This document shows, piece after piece, positions 27,084-36,606 of a stretch of DNA of 64,000 nucleotides. The stretch is taken from NCBI GenBank assembly GCA_929200255.1, contig CAKMYZ010000001.1, forward strand, positions 310,001 to 374,000, in the 5' to 3' direction. Source of the stretch: an uncultured Alphaproteobacteria bacterium. Lineage in GTDB: Bacteria; Pseudomonadota; Alphaproteobacteria; Rhodobacterales; Rhodobacteraceae. The translations under genes and the position numbers were made by a program. Numbering within the stretch: position 1 is the first letter of the stretch; every line of letters starts with the position of its first letter. Below the pieces are notes generated by a model, which was not told the origin of the DNA, did no database searches, and saw only the letters and a program-made list of their open reading frames with translations.

Positions 27084-28205
27084 ATGTTCACTCAAGAAAC
27101 GTGCCGTAGAGAGGCGAAGAGAAATTTGCCGGGTCTTGCGGGCGGCATGACGGCGATTGCCGTGGTAACAATGGGCCTGGCGGCCTTGTCTCCTAAAGGG
27201 GCGCAGGCGCAAGAGGCGTGCTCGACTTATGCAGTACAAGCAGGCGATACGCTAAGCCGGATCGCCTCGCGCGGGGAGGTTGCCGGCGGCTTCCAGACGC
27301 TTTTTGATGCCAACCGCAATGTCCTGGCCAACCCCAACCGCATTGAGATTGGTCAGGTTCTGTCAATTCCATGCGCCGATGGCTCACTGCCGTTGACGGC
27401 TGCCAGTACCAGCGCGGCAACCACCACGACCGCGCCTGTCCCAACAACTGCACAGCCTGATCGCGCGTTGCGCATTGTGACAGCAAGTGGATATGCCCCG
27501 TTTACGGATGAGGGGCTGCCTGGTGGTGGTTTGATCACGCAGATGGTTGACCGCTCCATGAAACTGGGCAACCCAGATCAGGAATTCAGCCTGACGTTTG
27601 TCAACGACTGGGGGGCACATCTTGATACGCTGCTGCCGACCGGTGCCGTTGATATGGTGTTCCCTTGGTTCAAACCGGACTGTAGCAAGGTCGCGAACCT
27701 GTCACCATCAAGCGCTTATCGTTGCACCGACTTTAACCACTCGGCCCCATTCTATGAGGCGCTTGTCGGGTACTATACACTCAAGGGTGGCACCTATGAG
27801 AATGTGACGACATATGCAGAACTGCGCGGCGCGCGCATGTGTCGGCCTGAGGCATGGTTCACTTTCGATCTCGAAGCCGAAGGTCTGATGCCACCCGCGA
27901 CAGAGTTCACCCGTCCCGTGGCGCAGGATGGCTGCTGGCAGTTGCTGATCGATGGCGAAGTTGACGTAATCACATTGGACGCCTTGCCAGCCGAGGAAGA
28001 CTATCGCGAGCTGGGCCTTGCGGATCGCGTTGCAAAGATCGAAGCGCTGACATCAGCCCAGACACTGCATATCTTTGTGGCCAAGGATAATCAGTTCGCC
28101 AATGATGCCTTGCCGATCATCAACGCTGGCCTTGAAGAACTGCGCCTGTCAGGTGAGTGGTTCAATATCGTCCGCGAGGCCGTGAAAGAAACCGTCGAGA
28201 ACTAA
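27084..28205 (+). CDS. Exported LysM plus solute-binding (SBP_bac_3) fusion protein
   Basis: The 373-residue product has a long signal peptide (about 1-42, ending ALSPKGAQAQ), one LysM domain (about 45-97, YAVQAGDTLSRIASRGEV to IEIGQVLSIPC), a Thr/Ala linker (about 100-122) and a type-3 periplasmic binding domain (about 125-370, LRIVTASGYAPFTDEGLPGGGLITQMVDRSM). LysM binds peptidoglycan, so the binding domain should be fixed to the wall instead of diffusing to a permease. No ABC permease is adjacent. I chose ATG 27084, with GGAAG upstream. A bidirectional terminator follows. Confidence 0.85.
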   Translation: MFTQETCRREAKRNLPGLAGGMTAIAVVTMGLAALSPKGAQAQEACSTYAVQAGDTLSRIASRGEVAGGFQTLFDANRNVLANPNRIEIGQVLSIPCADGSLPLTAASTSAATTTTAPVPTTAQPDRALRIVTASGYAPFTDEGLPGGGLITQMVDRSMKLGNPDQEFSLTFVNDWGAHLDTLLPTGAVDMVFPWFKPDCSKVANLSPSSAYRCTDFNHSAPFYEALVGYYTLKGGTYENVTTYAELRGARMCRPEAWFTFDLEAEGLMPPATEFTRPVAQDGCWQLLIDGEVDVITLDALPAEEDYRELGLADRVAKIEALTSAQTLHIFVAKDNQFANDALPIINAGLEELRLSGEWFNIVREAVKETVEN

Positions 28206-28230
28206 GGCCTCGAACACACCAAAAACCACA

Positions 28231-28259
28231 AACGCCCGCAGCATTTCGCTGTGGGCGTT
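28231..28259. terminator. Bidirectional terminator between the LysM-SBP gene and the response regulator
   Basis: AACGCCCGCAGC (28231-28242) and GCTGTGGGCGTT (28248-28259) form a 12-position stem with one mismatch and a five-base loop. T runs follow in both directions, TTTT on + and a T/G-rich tract on -. It separates two convergent genes. Confidence 0.8.
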
Positions 28260-28274
28260 TTGCAAGGTCCGTGC

Positions 28275-28907
28275 TTAAATCCCGGTGCCTTGCAGCACCC
28301 CATGTTCCATCGCGTAACGCGTCAGACCGGCGGTTGAACTGATGCCCAGCTTGCGTTTGATATTCTTGCGGTGTGTTTCCACCGTCCGCACCGAGATATT
28401 GAGGGACCTGGCCACCTCTTTGTTCGACCACCCCTGCGCCAATTCCAACAGGATCGTCTGTTCGCGTCCCGTGAGTGTCTCGCGCCCATCGCTGATCTTG
28501 GGTCGCAGCGCGCGTCTGGCGCCTGTGCAGAGGTATTCATCCCCTGCCATCACCGTCTCAATCGCCGTTTTGATCTCATCCGTCGGAACATCCTTGAGGA
28601 TGTACCCCTTTGCACCGTGGTTGAGTGCAGTTGAAATGTATTCCGGACTGTCATGCATCGACAGGATCAGGATGCGGGTTTCGGGGCGTTGCTCAAGGAT
28701 GATCTCTGTTGCGGACAGCCCTGAAAGCCCCGGCATGTTCAAATCCAGCAAAATGACGTCGGGCGACAGGTCATTCACGTTGGCTACGGCCTCTTGTCCA
28801 TTTCCCAATGTGCCCACGACTTCTATATCTTCATAGCTTTCGAGCAGTGACTGGATACCTTCGGCAACCATCGGGTGGTCATCTACGATCAAAACGCGAG
28901 CGTTCAT
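28275..28907 (-). CDS. NarL/FixJ-type response regulator
   Basis: The 210-residue protein has a receiver domain (about 1-120, ARVLIVDDHPMVAEGI with phospho-acceptor Asp in VILLDLNMPGLSG) and a C-terminal LuxR-type helix-turn-helix (about 145-205, LTGREQTILLELAQGWSNKEVARSLNISVRTVETHRKNI). I set the start at ATG 28907 (MNARVLIVDDHP); the extra 62 residues in the track come from another frame of the kinase gene. The start overlaps the kinase stop by ATGA. The neighbouring TRAP genes and the palindrome at 30467 suggest its target. Confidence 0.94.
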   Translation of the reverse strand: MNARVLIVDDHPMVAEGIQSLLESYEDIEVVGTLGNGQEAVANVNDLSPDVILLDLNMPGLSGLSATEIILEQRPETRILILSMHDSPEYISTALNHGAKGYILKDVPTDEIKTAIETVMAGDEYLCTGARRALRPKISDGRETLTGREQTILLELAQGWSNKEVARSLNISVRTVETHRKNIKRKLGISSTAGLTRYAMEHGVLQGTGI

Positions 28908-30337
28908 GCGCTTTCCTTTGTTGTGGTTTGGGGGCGCAACATGTGGGTGAGGGGGACTTGCGCCTCGATCACGGTGCCGGTTTGCCCGGTGCGTGCTGAA
29001 AGCACACGCAGGCTGCCACCTAGCTGTTCGACGCGTTCTTGCATATTGCGCATGCCAAGGCCACCAACCTTGCGTCTGTCTGATTGCGGCCAAATCATGC
29101 CTTTGCCGTTGTCGCTGACCCGCAGGAACGCACCTTTGCGCTGTCCTTTGAGCGAAATTTGCACCGCCGTTGCCTCGGCGTGGCGTTCGATATTGGTCAA
29201 GGCTTCTTGTGCAATGCGGTAGAGGGCGATCCGGGCCTCCCGGTCCAGCCGGTTGCGGAATACGACAGTTTCAAATTCTGTTGCGATCCCCGTGCGAGCG
29301 CTGAAATCATCCGTCAGTGATTGCAAAGCAGGGCCAAGGCCCAGGTCATCCAAAACGCCGGGGCGTAAATCGCGGCTGATCCGCCGGACCTCTTGAATGG
29401 TAGAGCCAAGGCCATCGATGCCTTTCTCCAGGTGCTCACTCGTTGCTGTGTCGTTCCCTAACTTACGCTTGGTCAATTCCAGGGTGTAGCGGACCCCGAC
29501 CAGCATCTGGCTGATCCCGTCGTGCAGTTCGCGGGCGACGCGCCCGCGCTCTTCCTCTTGGGTATCGATGATACGCTGGGTCAACTGCTTTAGCTTGGCA
29601 TCCGCCAGCCACCGTTCGCGCAGGTTTAGCACCATGCCAGTCATGAAGACACCGATCAGCGCCGCCGTGGCAATCGCCACGATATAAAGCGACGTTGTCC
29701 TGATCCGCCGTTCCACATCGGCGCGGGCGACGGCCACGTTTTCAAGAATGTCGTCGATGAATACCCCTGTACCAATCGCCCAACGCCAGTCCTGTAACCC
29801 GTTGACATAGACAATCATCCGTTCCGTCTCGCCGGTTGAGGGTTTGGGCCAGTCAAAGCTGTGATAACCGCCGCCGGTGCGTGCGATGCGGATCAGCTCA
29901 TCGGTGATGGCGGTGCCATTGCGATCTTCGAGACCGGTCCAGTCTTTCCCGATCAAAGAGGTTTGGCGCGGGGCCACCAGATTGACACCATCATAGTTAT
30001 ACACAAAGAAATAGCCGTCCTGCCCGTAGAGCATCGCGGCCAGCTCGCGGGTGACGGCCAGCTTGGCGACATCATCATCCGGCGCGGCGCGGCCATAGGT
30101 ATTCACGAACGCGGTGCGGGCGATAGACAGGTAATTCTTGAGCTCTTCGCGCTTTGTTTCGATCAGCTGCGCCTCAAGGGCCTGAATTTCACGCTCGGCC
30201 AACTGTCGTGACTGGGCAGTGACAACCAGGGTGATCAGCGTCACAGCCACGATCAGAGGCAGGGTGGCCAGCAGGAAAACCTTCTGGCCATAGCTGATAC
30301 TGAAGGTGTCGCGCAGGCGCGAAAGAAGGGCAGTCAT
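28904..30337 (-). CDS. Cache-domain sensor histidine kinase (HisKA_3 type)
   Basis: The 477-residue inner-membrane kinase has membrane segments at about 19-42 and 208-232, enclosing a periplasmic Cache domain (YGQDGYFFVYNYDGVNLVAP, FDWPKPSTGETERMIVYV). The cytoplasmic part has the HisKA_3 phospho-acceptor RVARELHDGISQMLVGV and an HATPase domain ending GGLGMRNMQERVEQLGG. This is a small-ligand sensor. It is translationally coupled to the response regulator and divergent from a TRAP transporter, so it probably senses the transported organic acid and induces uptake. Confidence 0.93.
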   Translation of the reverse strand: MTALLSRLRDTFSISYGQKVFLLATLPLIVAVTLITLVVTAQSRQLAEREIQALEAQLIETKREELKNYLSIARTAFVNTYGRAAPDDDVAKLAVTRELAAMLYGQDGYFFVYNYDGVNLVAPRQTSLIGKDWTGLEDRNGTAITDELIRIARTGGGYHSFDWPKPSTGETERMIVYVNGLQDWRWAIGTGVFIDDILENVAVARADVERRIRTTSLYIVAIATAALIGVFMTGMVLNLRERWLADAKLKQLTQRIIDTQEEERGRVARELHDGISQMLVGVRYTLELTKRKLGNDTATSEHLEKGIDGLGSTIQEVRRISRDLRPGVLDDLGLGPALQSLTDDFSARTGIATEFETVVFRNRLDREARIALYRIAQEALTNIERHAEATAVQISLKGQRKGAFLRVSDNGKGMIWPQSDRRKVGGLGMRNMQERVEQLGGSLRVLSARTGQTGTVIEAQVPLTHMLRPQTTTKESA

Positions 30338-30466
30338 GGTGGAAGCGTTAGAGAAGAATCATCGGCGAATCAAATCCTATGCTGGTGCAGAGCCAGATCC
30401 GGACGTGGTGTTTGCGCCCAAATATCCTGCGGAATCGGTCAGAGATTGTGACAAAAGCGGCATTTC

Positions 30467-30482
30467 TACGCAGTACTGCGTA
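30467..30482. promoter_or_regulatory. Perfect 7-2-7 palindrome, candidate NarL-type operator
   Basis: TACGCAGTACTGCGTA is a perfect 16-base palindrome, two heptamers TACGCAG/CTGCGTA separated by TA, the 7-2-7 layout known for NarL-family sites. It lies 100 bases before the TRAP binding-protein start and 130 bases before the divergent kinase start, so the adjacent response regulator could control both promoters. Confidence 0.65.
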
Positions 30483-30581
30483 TTTTACAAAAATGTCACC
30501 CAAGCTAGGCTCATCGCCACGAATCCATCGCTGCGCCATGACGTTGGTGTAGTTTGATGTAACAACCGGGAGGATAACTGA

Positions 30582-31664
30582 ATGGATCGTCGTTCTTTTT
30601 TGAAGAATTCAGCACTGGGTGGCACGGCTGCCGCTGCAACAGCGCTGGCTGCACCTGCATATGCGCAGGGCAACCGTACGCTGACGCTTGTCACAACATG
30701 GGGCCGGGGCCTTGCGGGTGTGCATGACGCCGCACAGCGCGCCGCTGACACAATCACCGCCATGTCCGGCGGATCGCTGACCATCGACCTGAAAGCTGCG
30801 GGCGAACTGGTTGGTGCGTTTGAAGTGTTTGACGCGGTCACATCCGGTCAGGCCGACATGTACCACGGTGCGGACTACTACTTTGTTGGTCAGCATCCGG
30901 GCTATGCGTTCTTTACTTCCGTGCCATTTGGCATGACGCCACAGGAAATTTCCAACTGGTATTATCAGGGTGAAGGTCAGGCGTTCCATGATGAGCTTGG
31001 CTCGATCTTTGGTCTGAAGTCATTCCTTGCCGGGAACACGGGCCCGCAGGCTGGTGGCTGGTTCTCCAAAGAAATCGCAGGTCCAGAGGACTTCCAGGGT
31101 CTGAAGTTCCGTATGCCGGGTCTTGGTGGTCAGGCGCTGGGCCGTATGGGTGCCTCTGTACAGAACCTGCCAGGTGCAGAAGTGTACCAGGCGCTTGCAT
31201 CCGGTGCGATTGACGGCACAGAGTGGATCGGCCCATGGGCGGATGAAAAGGCTGGTTTCCAGGAAATCACCAAGTTCTACTATACAGCCGGCATGCACGA
31301 GCCGGGTGCGGCACTGTCGCTGGCCACGAACCTTGATGTGTTCGAAAGCCTGAGCCCAGAGCACCAGAAGATCATCGAGATCGCAGCAGGCGAAGCACAC
31401 CAGTGGAACCTCGCGCAGTTCATGAACAACAACGGTGCCGCACTGCAGCGTCTGCAGGCCGGTGGCGTGAAGGTTCTGGAATTCCCCGACAGCGTTTGGG
31501 ATGCGATGGGTGCTGCCGCACGTGAAACAATGGACCAGTACAATGGTGATGACATCTATGATCGTCTGCGCGCCAGCTACAATGCGTCCATGGCAGCCTC
31601 TTCCGGCTGGATCACACAGTCCGAAGGTGCCTACCGCGCCCAGCGTGACCGCGTGATGGGCTAA
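30582..31664 (+). CDS. TRAP transporter substrate-binding protein (DctP/TakP-like)
   Basis: The 360-residue periplasmic protein begins with a twin-arginine signal (MDRRSFLKNSALGGTAAAATALAAPAYAQ), so it is exported folded. The DctP fold is recognised by TLVTTWGRGLAGVHDAAQRAADTI and the sequence GTEWIGPWADEKAGFQEITKFYYTAG, which resembles the alpha-keto-acid binder TakP. The substrate is probably a small carboxylate, but not fixed. It is the first gene of the TRAP operon, with GGGAGG before the ATG, and a hairpin follows it that may give more binding protein than permease. Confidence 0.94.
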   Translation: MDRRSFLKNSALGGTAAAATALAAPAYAQGNRTLTLVTTWGRGLAGVHDAAQRAADTITAMSGGSLTIDLKAAGELVGAFEVFDAVTSGQADMYHGADYYFVGQHPGYAFFTSVPFGMTPQEISNWYYQGEGQAFHDELGSIFGLKSFLAGNTGPQAGGWFSKEIAGPEDFQGLKFRMPGLGGQALGRMGASVQNLPGAEVYQALASGAIDGTEWIGPWADEKAGFQEITKFYYTAGMHEPGAALSLATNLDVFESLSPEHQKIIEIAAGEAHQWNLAQFMNNNGAALQRLQAGGVKVLEFPDSVWDAMGAAARETMDQYNGDDIYDRLRASYNASMAASSGWITQSEGAYRAQRDRVMG

Positions 31665-31703
31665 GGCCCCAACGGATCATCATTGCATGATCACTATCAA
31701 AGT

Positions 31704-31734
31704 GAGAGCCCGATGCGCCATGCATGGGGCTCTC
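31704..31734 (+). promoter_or_regulatory. Intercistronic hairpin after the TRAP binding-protein gene
   Basis: GAGAGCCC (31704-31711) pairs with GGGCTCTC (31727-31734), with an inner ATGC/GCAT. It lies in the 129-base gap between the binding protein and small permease genes. Hairpins here often protect the upstream mRNA or partly terminate, which raises the binding protein over the permease. There is no T run. Confidence 0.55.
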
Positions 31735-31799
31735 TCGCCAACAAACGCAGCACCGGGGAGGTAGCTGCGCACGACCAATAACCGAGACGGGGGATGACC

Positions 31800-32744
31800 A
31801 TGGGTCTGGTTGAAGCATGGGGCGGCAACGCCGTGGGGTGGTTTTTCGCCAACCTGATCGAGGCGCTCTACAACGTATTTTACGCACTCTTGCATCCCAG
31901 CGAATGGCTGGCCTGGCTGCCATCCGTCAATGGCGCGATGGAGGTCGAGCAAAAAGAAGCCCTGATGCGCTTTATTTACTATGGCGCGTCGGTCGAGCTT
32001 TTCTTTGTGATCTTCGCCATTTTCCTCGTCACCGCGATCATTGGATTTATCAACAACCGCTTTATGTGGGGCTGCGTGCGCGGGCTGGAAGGCTTTGCCA
32101 ATATCGTGGGCCGCACAGCTGCATGGGCGGGACTGCTGATGGTGTTGCAGCAAATCGTTATCATCTTCATGCAGCGCGTCTTTGCCGTGTCTGAAATCAG
32201 CATTGGGTTTGGGGTGACATTCGCCAAGGATGTCAGCTGGTGGTCGGAAGAGTTGAAGTTTTATAACGCAATCATCGTTTGTCTTTGTGCCACTTACACC
32301 TTTGTCCAAGGCGGCCATGTGCGCGTTGACCTTGTTTATTCCGCGATTAGCTATCGCGCTAAGCGGGTGATCGACATGATCGGATCGCTGGTGCTGATGG
32401 TGCCTGCGGCGATCCTGACGTGGCTCTATGGTTGGTTCTTCCTGTGGCGGCACCTTGTTGTGCCGAACCCGTCGGCGTCAGACAGCCTTGAACGGCTCCT
32501 GACCAAGGCGCGCGCGTTACGTTGGAACGTCGAGTTTACGGGGTTTTCCCCGAATGGGTTTGACTACTACTATCTATTCAAGCTGTTACTTGTGACCTTC
32601 ACCGCGATGATCATGCTTCAAGCGGTCGCCTTCTTCTTCCGGTCGTATCTGGAATGGAAAGAGGGCGAAGCCAGCGAAGGCAAATACCTCGACAAAGATC
32701 AGCTGGGCGATGACACCGCCGAGCTGGCAGCGAATATTCACTAA
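31800..32744 (+). CDS. TRAP transporter small permease subunit (DctQ type)
   Basis: About 314 residues form the four-helix small permease, but with roughly twice the usual DctQ length (about 160-190). The N-terminal half adds extra membrane and loop segments (WFFANLIEALYNVFYALLHPSEWLAWLP; LFFVIFAIFLVTAIIGFIN). The core helices include FVQGGHVRVDLVYSAISYRAKRVIDMIGSLVLMVPAAIL, which contains the family signature HVRVDLV. GGGGGATGACC gives ATG 31800 better spacing than 31794. It lies 17 bases before the large permease gene. Confidence 0.9.
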   Translation: MGLVEAWGGNAVGWFFANLIEALYNVFYALLHPSEWLAWLPSVNGAMEVEQKEALMRFIYYGASVELFFVIFAIFLVTAIIGFINNRFMWGCVRGLEGFANIVGRTAAWAGLLMVLQQIVIIFMQRVFAVSEISIGFGVTFAKDVSWWSEELKFYNAIIVCLCATYTFVQGGHVRVDLVYSAISYRAKRVIDMIGSLVLMVPAAILTWLYGWFFLWRHLVVPNPSASDSLERLLTKARALRWNVEFTGFSPNGFDYYYLFKLLLVTFTAMIMLQAVAFFFRSYLEWKEGEASEGKYLDKDQLGDDTAELAANIH

Positions 32745-32761
32745 ACTAGGGCGGTAGACAC

Positions 32762-35116
32762 ATGCTTTTCGGATTAGATGGCATTGAAGTCGGTATTCTT
32801 ATCGTCTTTCTCACTTTGTTTGCGGGTATCCTGTCGGGGTTCCCGGTGGCTTTTGCGATCTCCGGCTCTGCCGTGATTTCATTTGCGATTATCGCGTCAT
32901 TGGACAGTTCCGGTTTGTTGATCCACGCCGCCGTGGACACGAATTCGGCGGAATATGCGGGGTTGATTGCCGAAGGCGTCAGGCCGGATACGATATCTGT
33001 GTTCCGATACCCAGAATTGCCACGATACGAAGACGTCTTGTTTCCAAGCGGCTGGGAAGTGGCGCTGGATCGCAACATCAGCTTTGTCGTGAACCGCATG
33101 AACGAACGTGTTCTGGCGGGGCAATCCATCGAAACGCTGCTTGCGGTGGTCATGTTCGTGATGATGGGGATCGTGCTGGAACGCAGCCGCATTGCTGATG
33201 AGTTGCTGACCACGATGGCAAAAGTCTTTGGCCCGCTGCCAGGCGGTCTGGCTGTATCTATTGTGATCGTGGGTGCCTTTCTTGCTGCGTCCACGGGCAT
33301 TGTAGGTGCGACTGTTGTGACCATGGGCCTGCTGGCGCTGCCCACAATGCTGAAGAACGGCTATTCGCCGCAGCTATCGACAGGTGTGATTGCCGCGTCC
33401 GGCACGCTGGGCCAGATTATTCCGCCGTCCATCGTGATCGTCCTTTTGGGCACATTGGCGGGCGATCTATACTCTGCCGCACAAGAAGAACGTGCGCAGC
33501 TTGTTGGCTGTTCGGATGCGCTGACGTATCTGGGTGAACCTGCTGTTGTCTCGGTTGGGACGTTGTTTCAGGCCGCACTGCTGCCGGGGATATTGCTGGC
33601 GGTACTTTATGCGGGGTATGCGTTTGTCTTTGCCCTGATCAACCCAAGCAAGGCACCACCGGTACAGCTTGCCGATGACGCGGGCGGTGCGGCCGTTACG
33701 CGGAATGAGGCGTTCACGTGGTTCCTTGCGGTGCCGGTGGGTATCATCGGTCTGGCAATCGGGTTGAACCAGACAAACCTCGTGGGATCGCAAACCGTTG
33801 TCGTCGACAGCTTTACCGATGCGGGGCAAACTGCATCCTTACGTACCAACGTCAGCCCCGATTGCGCGGCGGCAATGCAAGACCTGCATGGTGACGCGGC
33901 GTGGAACGCCGCCCTTGCCGAACAGGCGGCGATTGATGATGCGGGCGGGGTCGAGCAGGCGCGTGCGCTGAGCGATGAAGAGCGTACAGCCCTCGTGCAA
34001 GAACGCGTTGGCGCAGCCGCGCCCATTGGCAGCGGTATCGCAATCGCTGCGGTGCTCTTGGCGCTGATGCTGGCCATTGCGCGTGGCGTTGCCCCAACGG
34101 CGGACCATCGTCCGCTGCTTGTGGGGGCGGCCGGTATCGGGTTGCTGCTGCTCACCGATATCCTGTGGATTTCGCCGCTGACGACACCCGGCATAACAAC
34201 ACTGTTGATCGCGATCCCGTTGATCGTGACCTATGTTGGCCTGCGCCCAGCGGCCAAGATGCTGGCGGGCAATGAGATCCTGCGCGTGGTCTTTCCGCCG
34301 CTGGTGCTGATCGTGGCTGTGCTGGGGTCCATTCTTGGTGGGATCACCAACCCGACGCCCGCTGCGGCGCTGGGGGCGGGTGGTGCGATCCTGTTGGCGA
34401 CCTATCGCAATCTACATGATCAGGGCCGGTCGGGCCGCATGGTGCTGCTGACAGCGGCGGCGATTGTGCTGATGCTTATCGTTGGGGTGAACTTTGATAT
34501 GCGGCTGGGGCAAGAGGTTGTGCTGCTGGAAAACCGCATTGCCTATCTGGTCGCCTTTAGTTGCTTCCTGTTTGCGATGTTTGGTTTGCTTTGGTCCTGT
34601 TGGGTGCTGATTGCGGGTGGGGTGCTTGCCCCTGTGGTCCGCGAAACGGCCAAGGTGACGTCGATGGTGTTCACCATTCTGATCGGGTCGCAACTGCTGA
34701 ACCTTGTGCTGATTTCCTTTGGGGGCGAGCATTACATTCAGCAATTCCTGCGGTCGTTCGATGATGAATGGCAGGTGTTCCTGCTGGTGATGCTGGTGCT
34801 GTTTGTACTGGGCTTCGTTCTGGATTTCCTTGAGATCATCTACATCGTGATCCCCATCGTGGGGCCTGTTATCTATGGTGGCACCTTTGACCCCAAATGG
34901 GTGACAATCATGATCGCGGTGAACTTGCAGACGTCCTTCCTGACCCCGCCTTTTGGCTTTGCGCTGTTCTATCTGCGGGGGGTCGCACCCAAATCGATCA
35001 CGACAGGGCAGATCTACAAAGGTGTGATGCCGTTCATCGGTATTCAGGTGGCAGGACTGTTGTTGCTGGCCTTCTTCCCGGCAGTGGTCACGATTGTGCC
35101 GAACCTGCTGAACTGA
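32762..35116 (+). CDS. TRAP transporter large permease subunit (DctM), extended type
   Basis: The 784-residue protein is nearly twice the usual DctM length (about 430). The N-terminal scaffold starts IEVGILIVFLTLFAGILSGFPVAFAISG. Inserts interrupt it: a hydrophilic region around residues 55-115 and a middle region around 300-470 with a soluble, acidic segment and extra membrane helices. The substrate channel motifs include STGIVGATVVTMGLLALPTMLKNGY and GQIIPPSIVIVLLG, and the C-terminal TPPFGFALFYLRGVAPK is canonical. I believe similar long permeases exist in other Rhodobacterales. It is the last gene of the operon. Confidence 0.9.
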   Translation: MLFGLDGIEVGILIVFLTLFAGILSGFPVAFAISGSAVISFAIIASLDSSGLLIHAAVDTNSAEYAGLIAEGVRPDTISVFRYPELPRYEDVLFPSGWEVALDRNISFVVNRMNERVLAGQSIETLLAVVMFVMMGIVLERSRIADELLTTMAKVFGPLPGGLAVSIVIVGAFLAASTGIVGATVVTMGLLALPTMLKNGYSPQLSTGVIAASGTLGQIIPPSIVIVLLGTLAGDLYSAAQEERAQLVGCSDALTYLGEPAVVSVGTLFQAALLPGILLAVLYAGYAFVFALINPSKAPPVQLADDAGGAAVTRNEAFTWFLAVPVGIIGLAIGLNQTNLVGSQTVVVDSFTDAGQTASLRTNVSPDCAAAMQDLHGDAAWNAALAEQAAIDDAGGVEQARALSDEERTALVQERVGAAAPIGSGIAIAAVLLALMLAIARGVAPTADHRPLLVGAAGIGLLLLTDILWISPLTTPGITTLLIAIPLIVTYVGLRPAAKMLAGNEILRVVFPPLVLIVAVLGSILGGITNPTPAAALGAGGAILLATYRNLHDQGRSGRMVLLTAAAIVLMLIVGVNFDMRLGQEVVLLENRIAYLVAFSCFLFAMFGLLWSCWVLIAGGVLAPVVRETAKVTSMVFTILIGSQLLNLVLISFGGEHYIQQFLRSFDDEWQVFLLVMLVLFVLGFVLDFLEIIYIVIPIVGPVIYGGTFDPKWVTIMIAVNLQTSFLTPPFGFALFYLRGVAPKSITTGQIYKGVMPFIGIQVAGLLLLAFFPAVVTIVPNLLN

Positions 35117-35200
35117 TGTAGAGGACTGCGAGATCATGAGCGGGGCGGTGGCGATGACCGCTCTGCGGACAAACCTGCCTTTTGCTTGCGCGGCAATTAC

Positions 35201-36589
35201 TCACACAGATGAGTTTTCCTCGGTGGCATCTCTGTTGTGGACAAAGCAATGGCCATTTCTGATTGGTGAACGAAGCAAACCCCGCTCCGCCCGCATCGCC
35301 AATCCGCCAACTTTCCGCTTAGCAACGAGCTCTGTATAAGACGCTCGCAACTCGCTGCGCTTTGCGTACTTACGAACTGAGGGGCCGTAGGTCTCTTCTA
35401 CAGTACGCACCCGCGCTGATACGGCTGCAAGCGTCGGAAGAGAAAATAGCAACTGGTTTCGCGCCGGCGAGCTCAATCCGCTGATCGCTATTGGCCCTGG
35501 ATAAAAAGATTCCGTCGGTGCGTCTTCTGCAATGACGAGTTCATGATGTTCAAACATGATATGAACGTAAGTAATCGGCGCGAGGCTCTGATCGATTCTT
35601 GCCCATTTACCGCCCAACACATCAGCGGCGAGCTTCGCGCGGACCAAGACGTCCTGTGATCCCAAAGTTGCGACAAGGCCGTGTTGTGGCGAAACGATCA
35701 TCTTGCGCTGGTTTCCAAATGCATGCTTGCGCACGATGATTGGACGCAAGTTAGGCTTGCTGGCCAGTTCGGCAGTTGAAATCGTTCTCGTTCCAACCCA
35801 ACGTACCGGCTGTAGCCCATGATCGACGGTCATCAACAAATCGCCGGGTTGAATACACTCTACTGCGACCTCGCCAGCCGCACCTCTGAGCATTGTGCCA
35901 GGAGTGAAACAAGGCACCGCATCGCGGAAATCGAGGTCGTCTGTCAATGGCACAGCACCGGATCCGTCGGGGGCTGTATCGTTGTCCGTATCGGCTAGGG
36001 TGAAATCACCACTCCCATCAACGTCATTGTCGTTGACGTCCCTTCCCGCGACATCATCAACAACGTCGGCAATACCGTCTCCGTCCGAGTCCCCTGACGC
36101 GTCAATATCCGCCTGCGTAGCGCCATGACCCGCTTCGTCAACATCGTCGATGCCATCATTGTCCGAATCTGTATCGAGAACATCAACCGTGCCGTCGCTG
36201 TCAGTATCTACCGGCGCTATGCCCTGCGATCCGGGTGCCCCCGTTGTCGGCGTTGCGTCATAAGCATCATCAAGGCCATCACCGTCGGCATCATTGCCCG
36301 TTGGTGCGACGTAGCCATCTGTGGATTGGCCTTCGACGTTGTCCGTGATCCCATCATTGTCGCTGTCAAGATCCAGATGGTCCGCGATCGTATCGCCGTC
36401 AGAATTTGTCGTGGTTTCGTTTGGATCAACCGTAAAGACCTCTGTAACAGAGTCTCCAAAATTTGGATTGGCCCCGGAATCCACGACCACGACACCGTCA
36501 ACTTCGATCTGATAGCTGGCCGGATCACCTCCGCTAATGCCGTCGCCAAAATCGTCGAAAATTGTGAAGGTATAGTTCCCGGCATCCAC
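35201..36589 (-). CDS. Hint-domain, calcium-repeat protein, C-terminal fragment of a frameshifted gene
   Basis: The 462-residue frame starts at a GTG inside a continuous domain; the open frame actually extends to about 36769. It carries a beta domain ([31 protein letters not shown]), type-3-thrombospondin-like calcium repeats ([45 protein letters not shown]), and a Hint domain (about 220-400, [40 protein letters not shown]). Hint proteins of this kind are abundant in Roseobacter and are thought to be secreted. The matching N-terminal part is in the neighbouring frame, so the gene seems broken or miscalled by one base. Confidence 0.85.
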   Translation of the reverse strand: MDAGNYTFTIFDDFGDGISGGDPASYQIEVDGVVVVDSGANPNFGDSVTEVFTVDPNETTTNSDGDTIADHLDLDSDNDGITDNVEGQSTDGYVAPTGNDADGDGLDDAYDATPTTGAPGSQGIAPVDTDSDGTVDVLDTDSDNDGIDDVDEAGHGATQADIDASGDSDGDGIADVVDDVAGRDVNDNDVDGSGDFTLADTDNDTAPDGSGAVPLTDDLDFRDAVPCFTPGTMLRGAAGEVAVECIQPGDLLMTVDHGLQPVRWVGTRTISTAELASKPNLRPIIVRKHAFGNQRKMIVSPQHGLVATLGSQDVLVRAKLAADVLGGKWARIDQSLAPITYVHIMFEHHELVIAEDAPTESFYPGPIAISGLSSPARNQLLFSLPTLAAVSARVRTVEETYGPSVRKYAKRSELRASYTELVAKRKVGGLAMRAERGLLRSPIRNGHCFVHNRDATEENSSV

Positions 36590-36606
36590 CGGGACGTCTG
36601 TGATCT

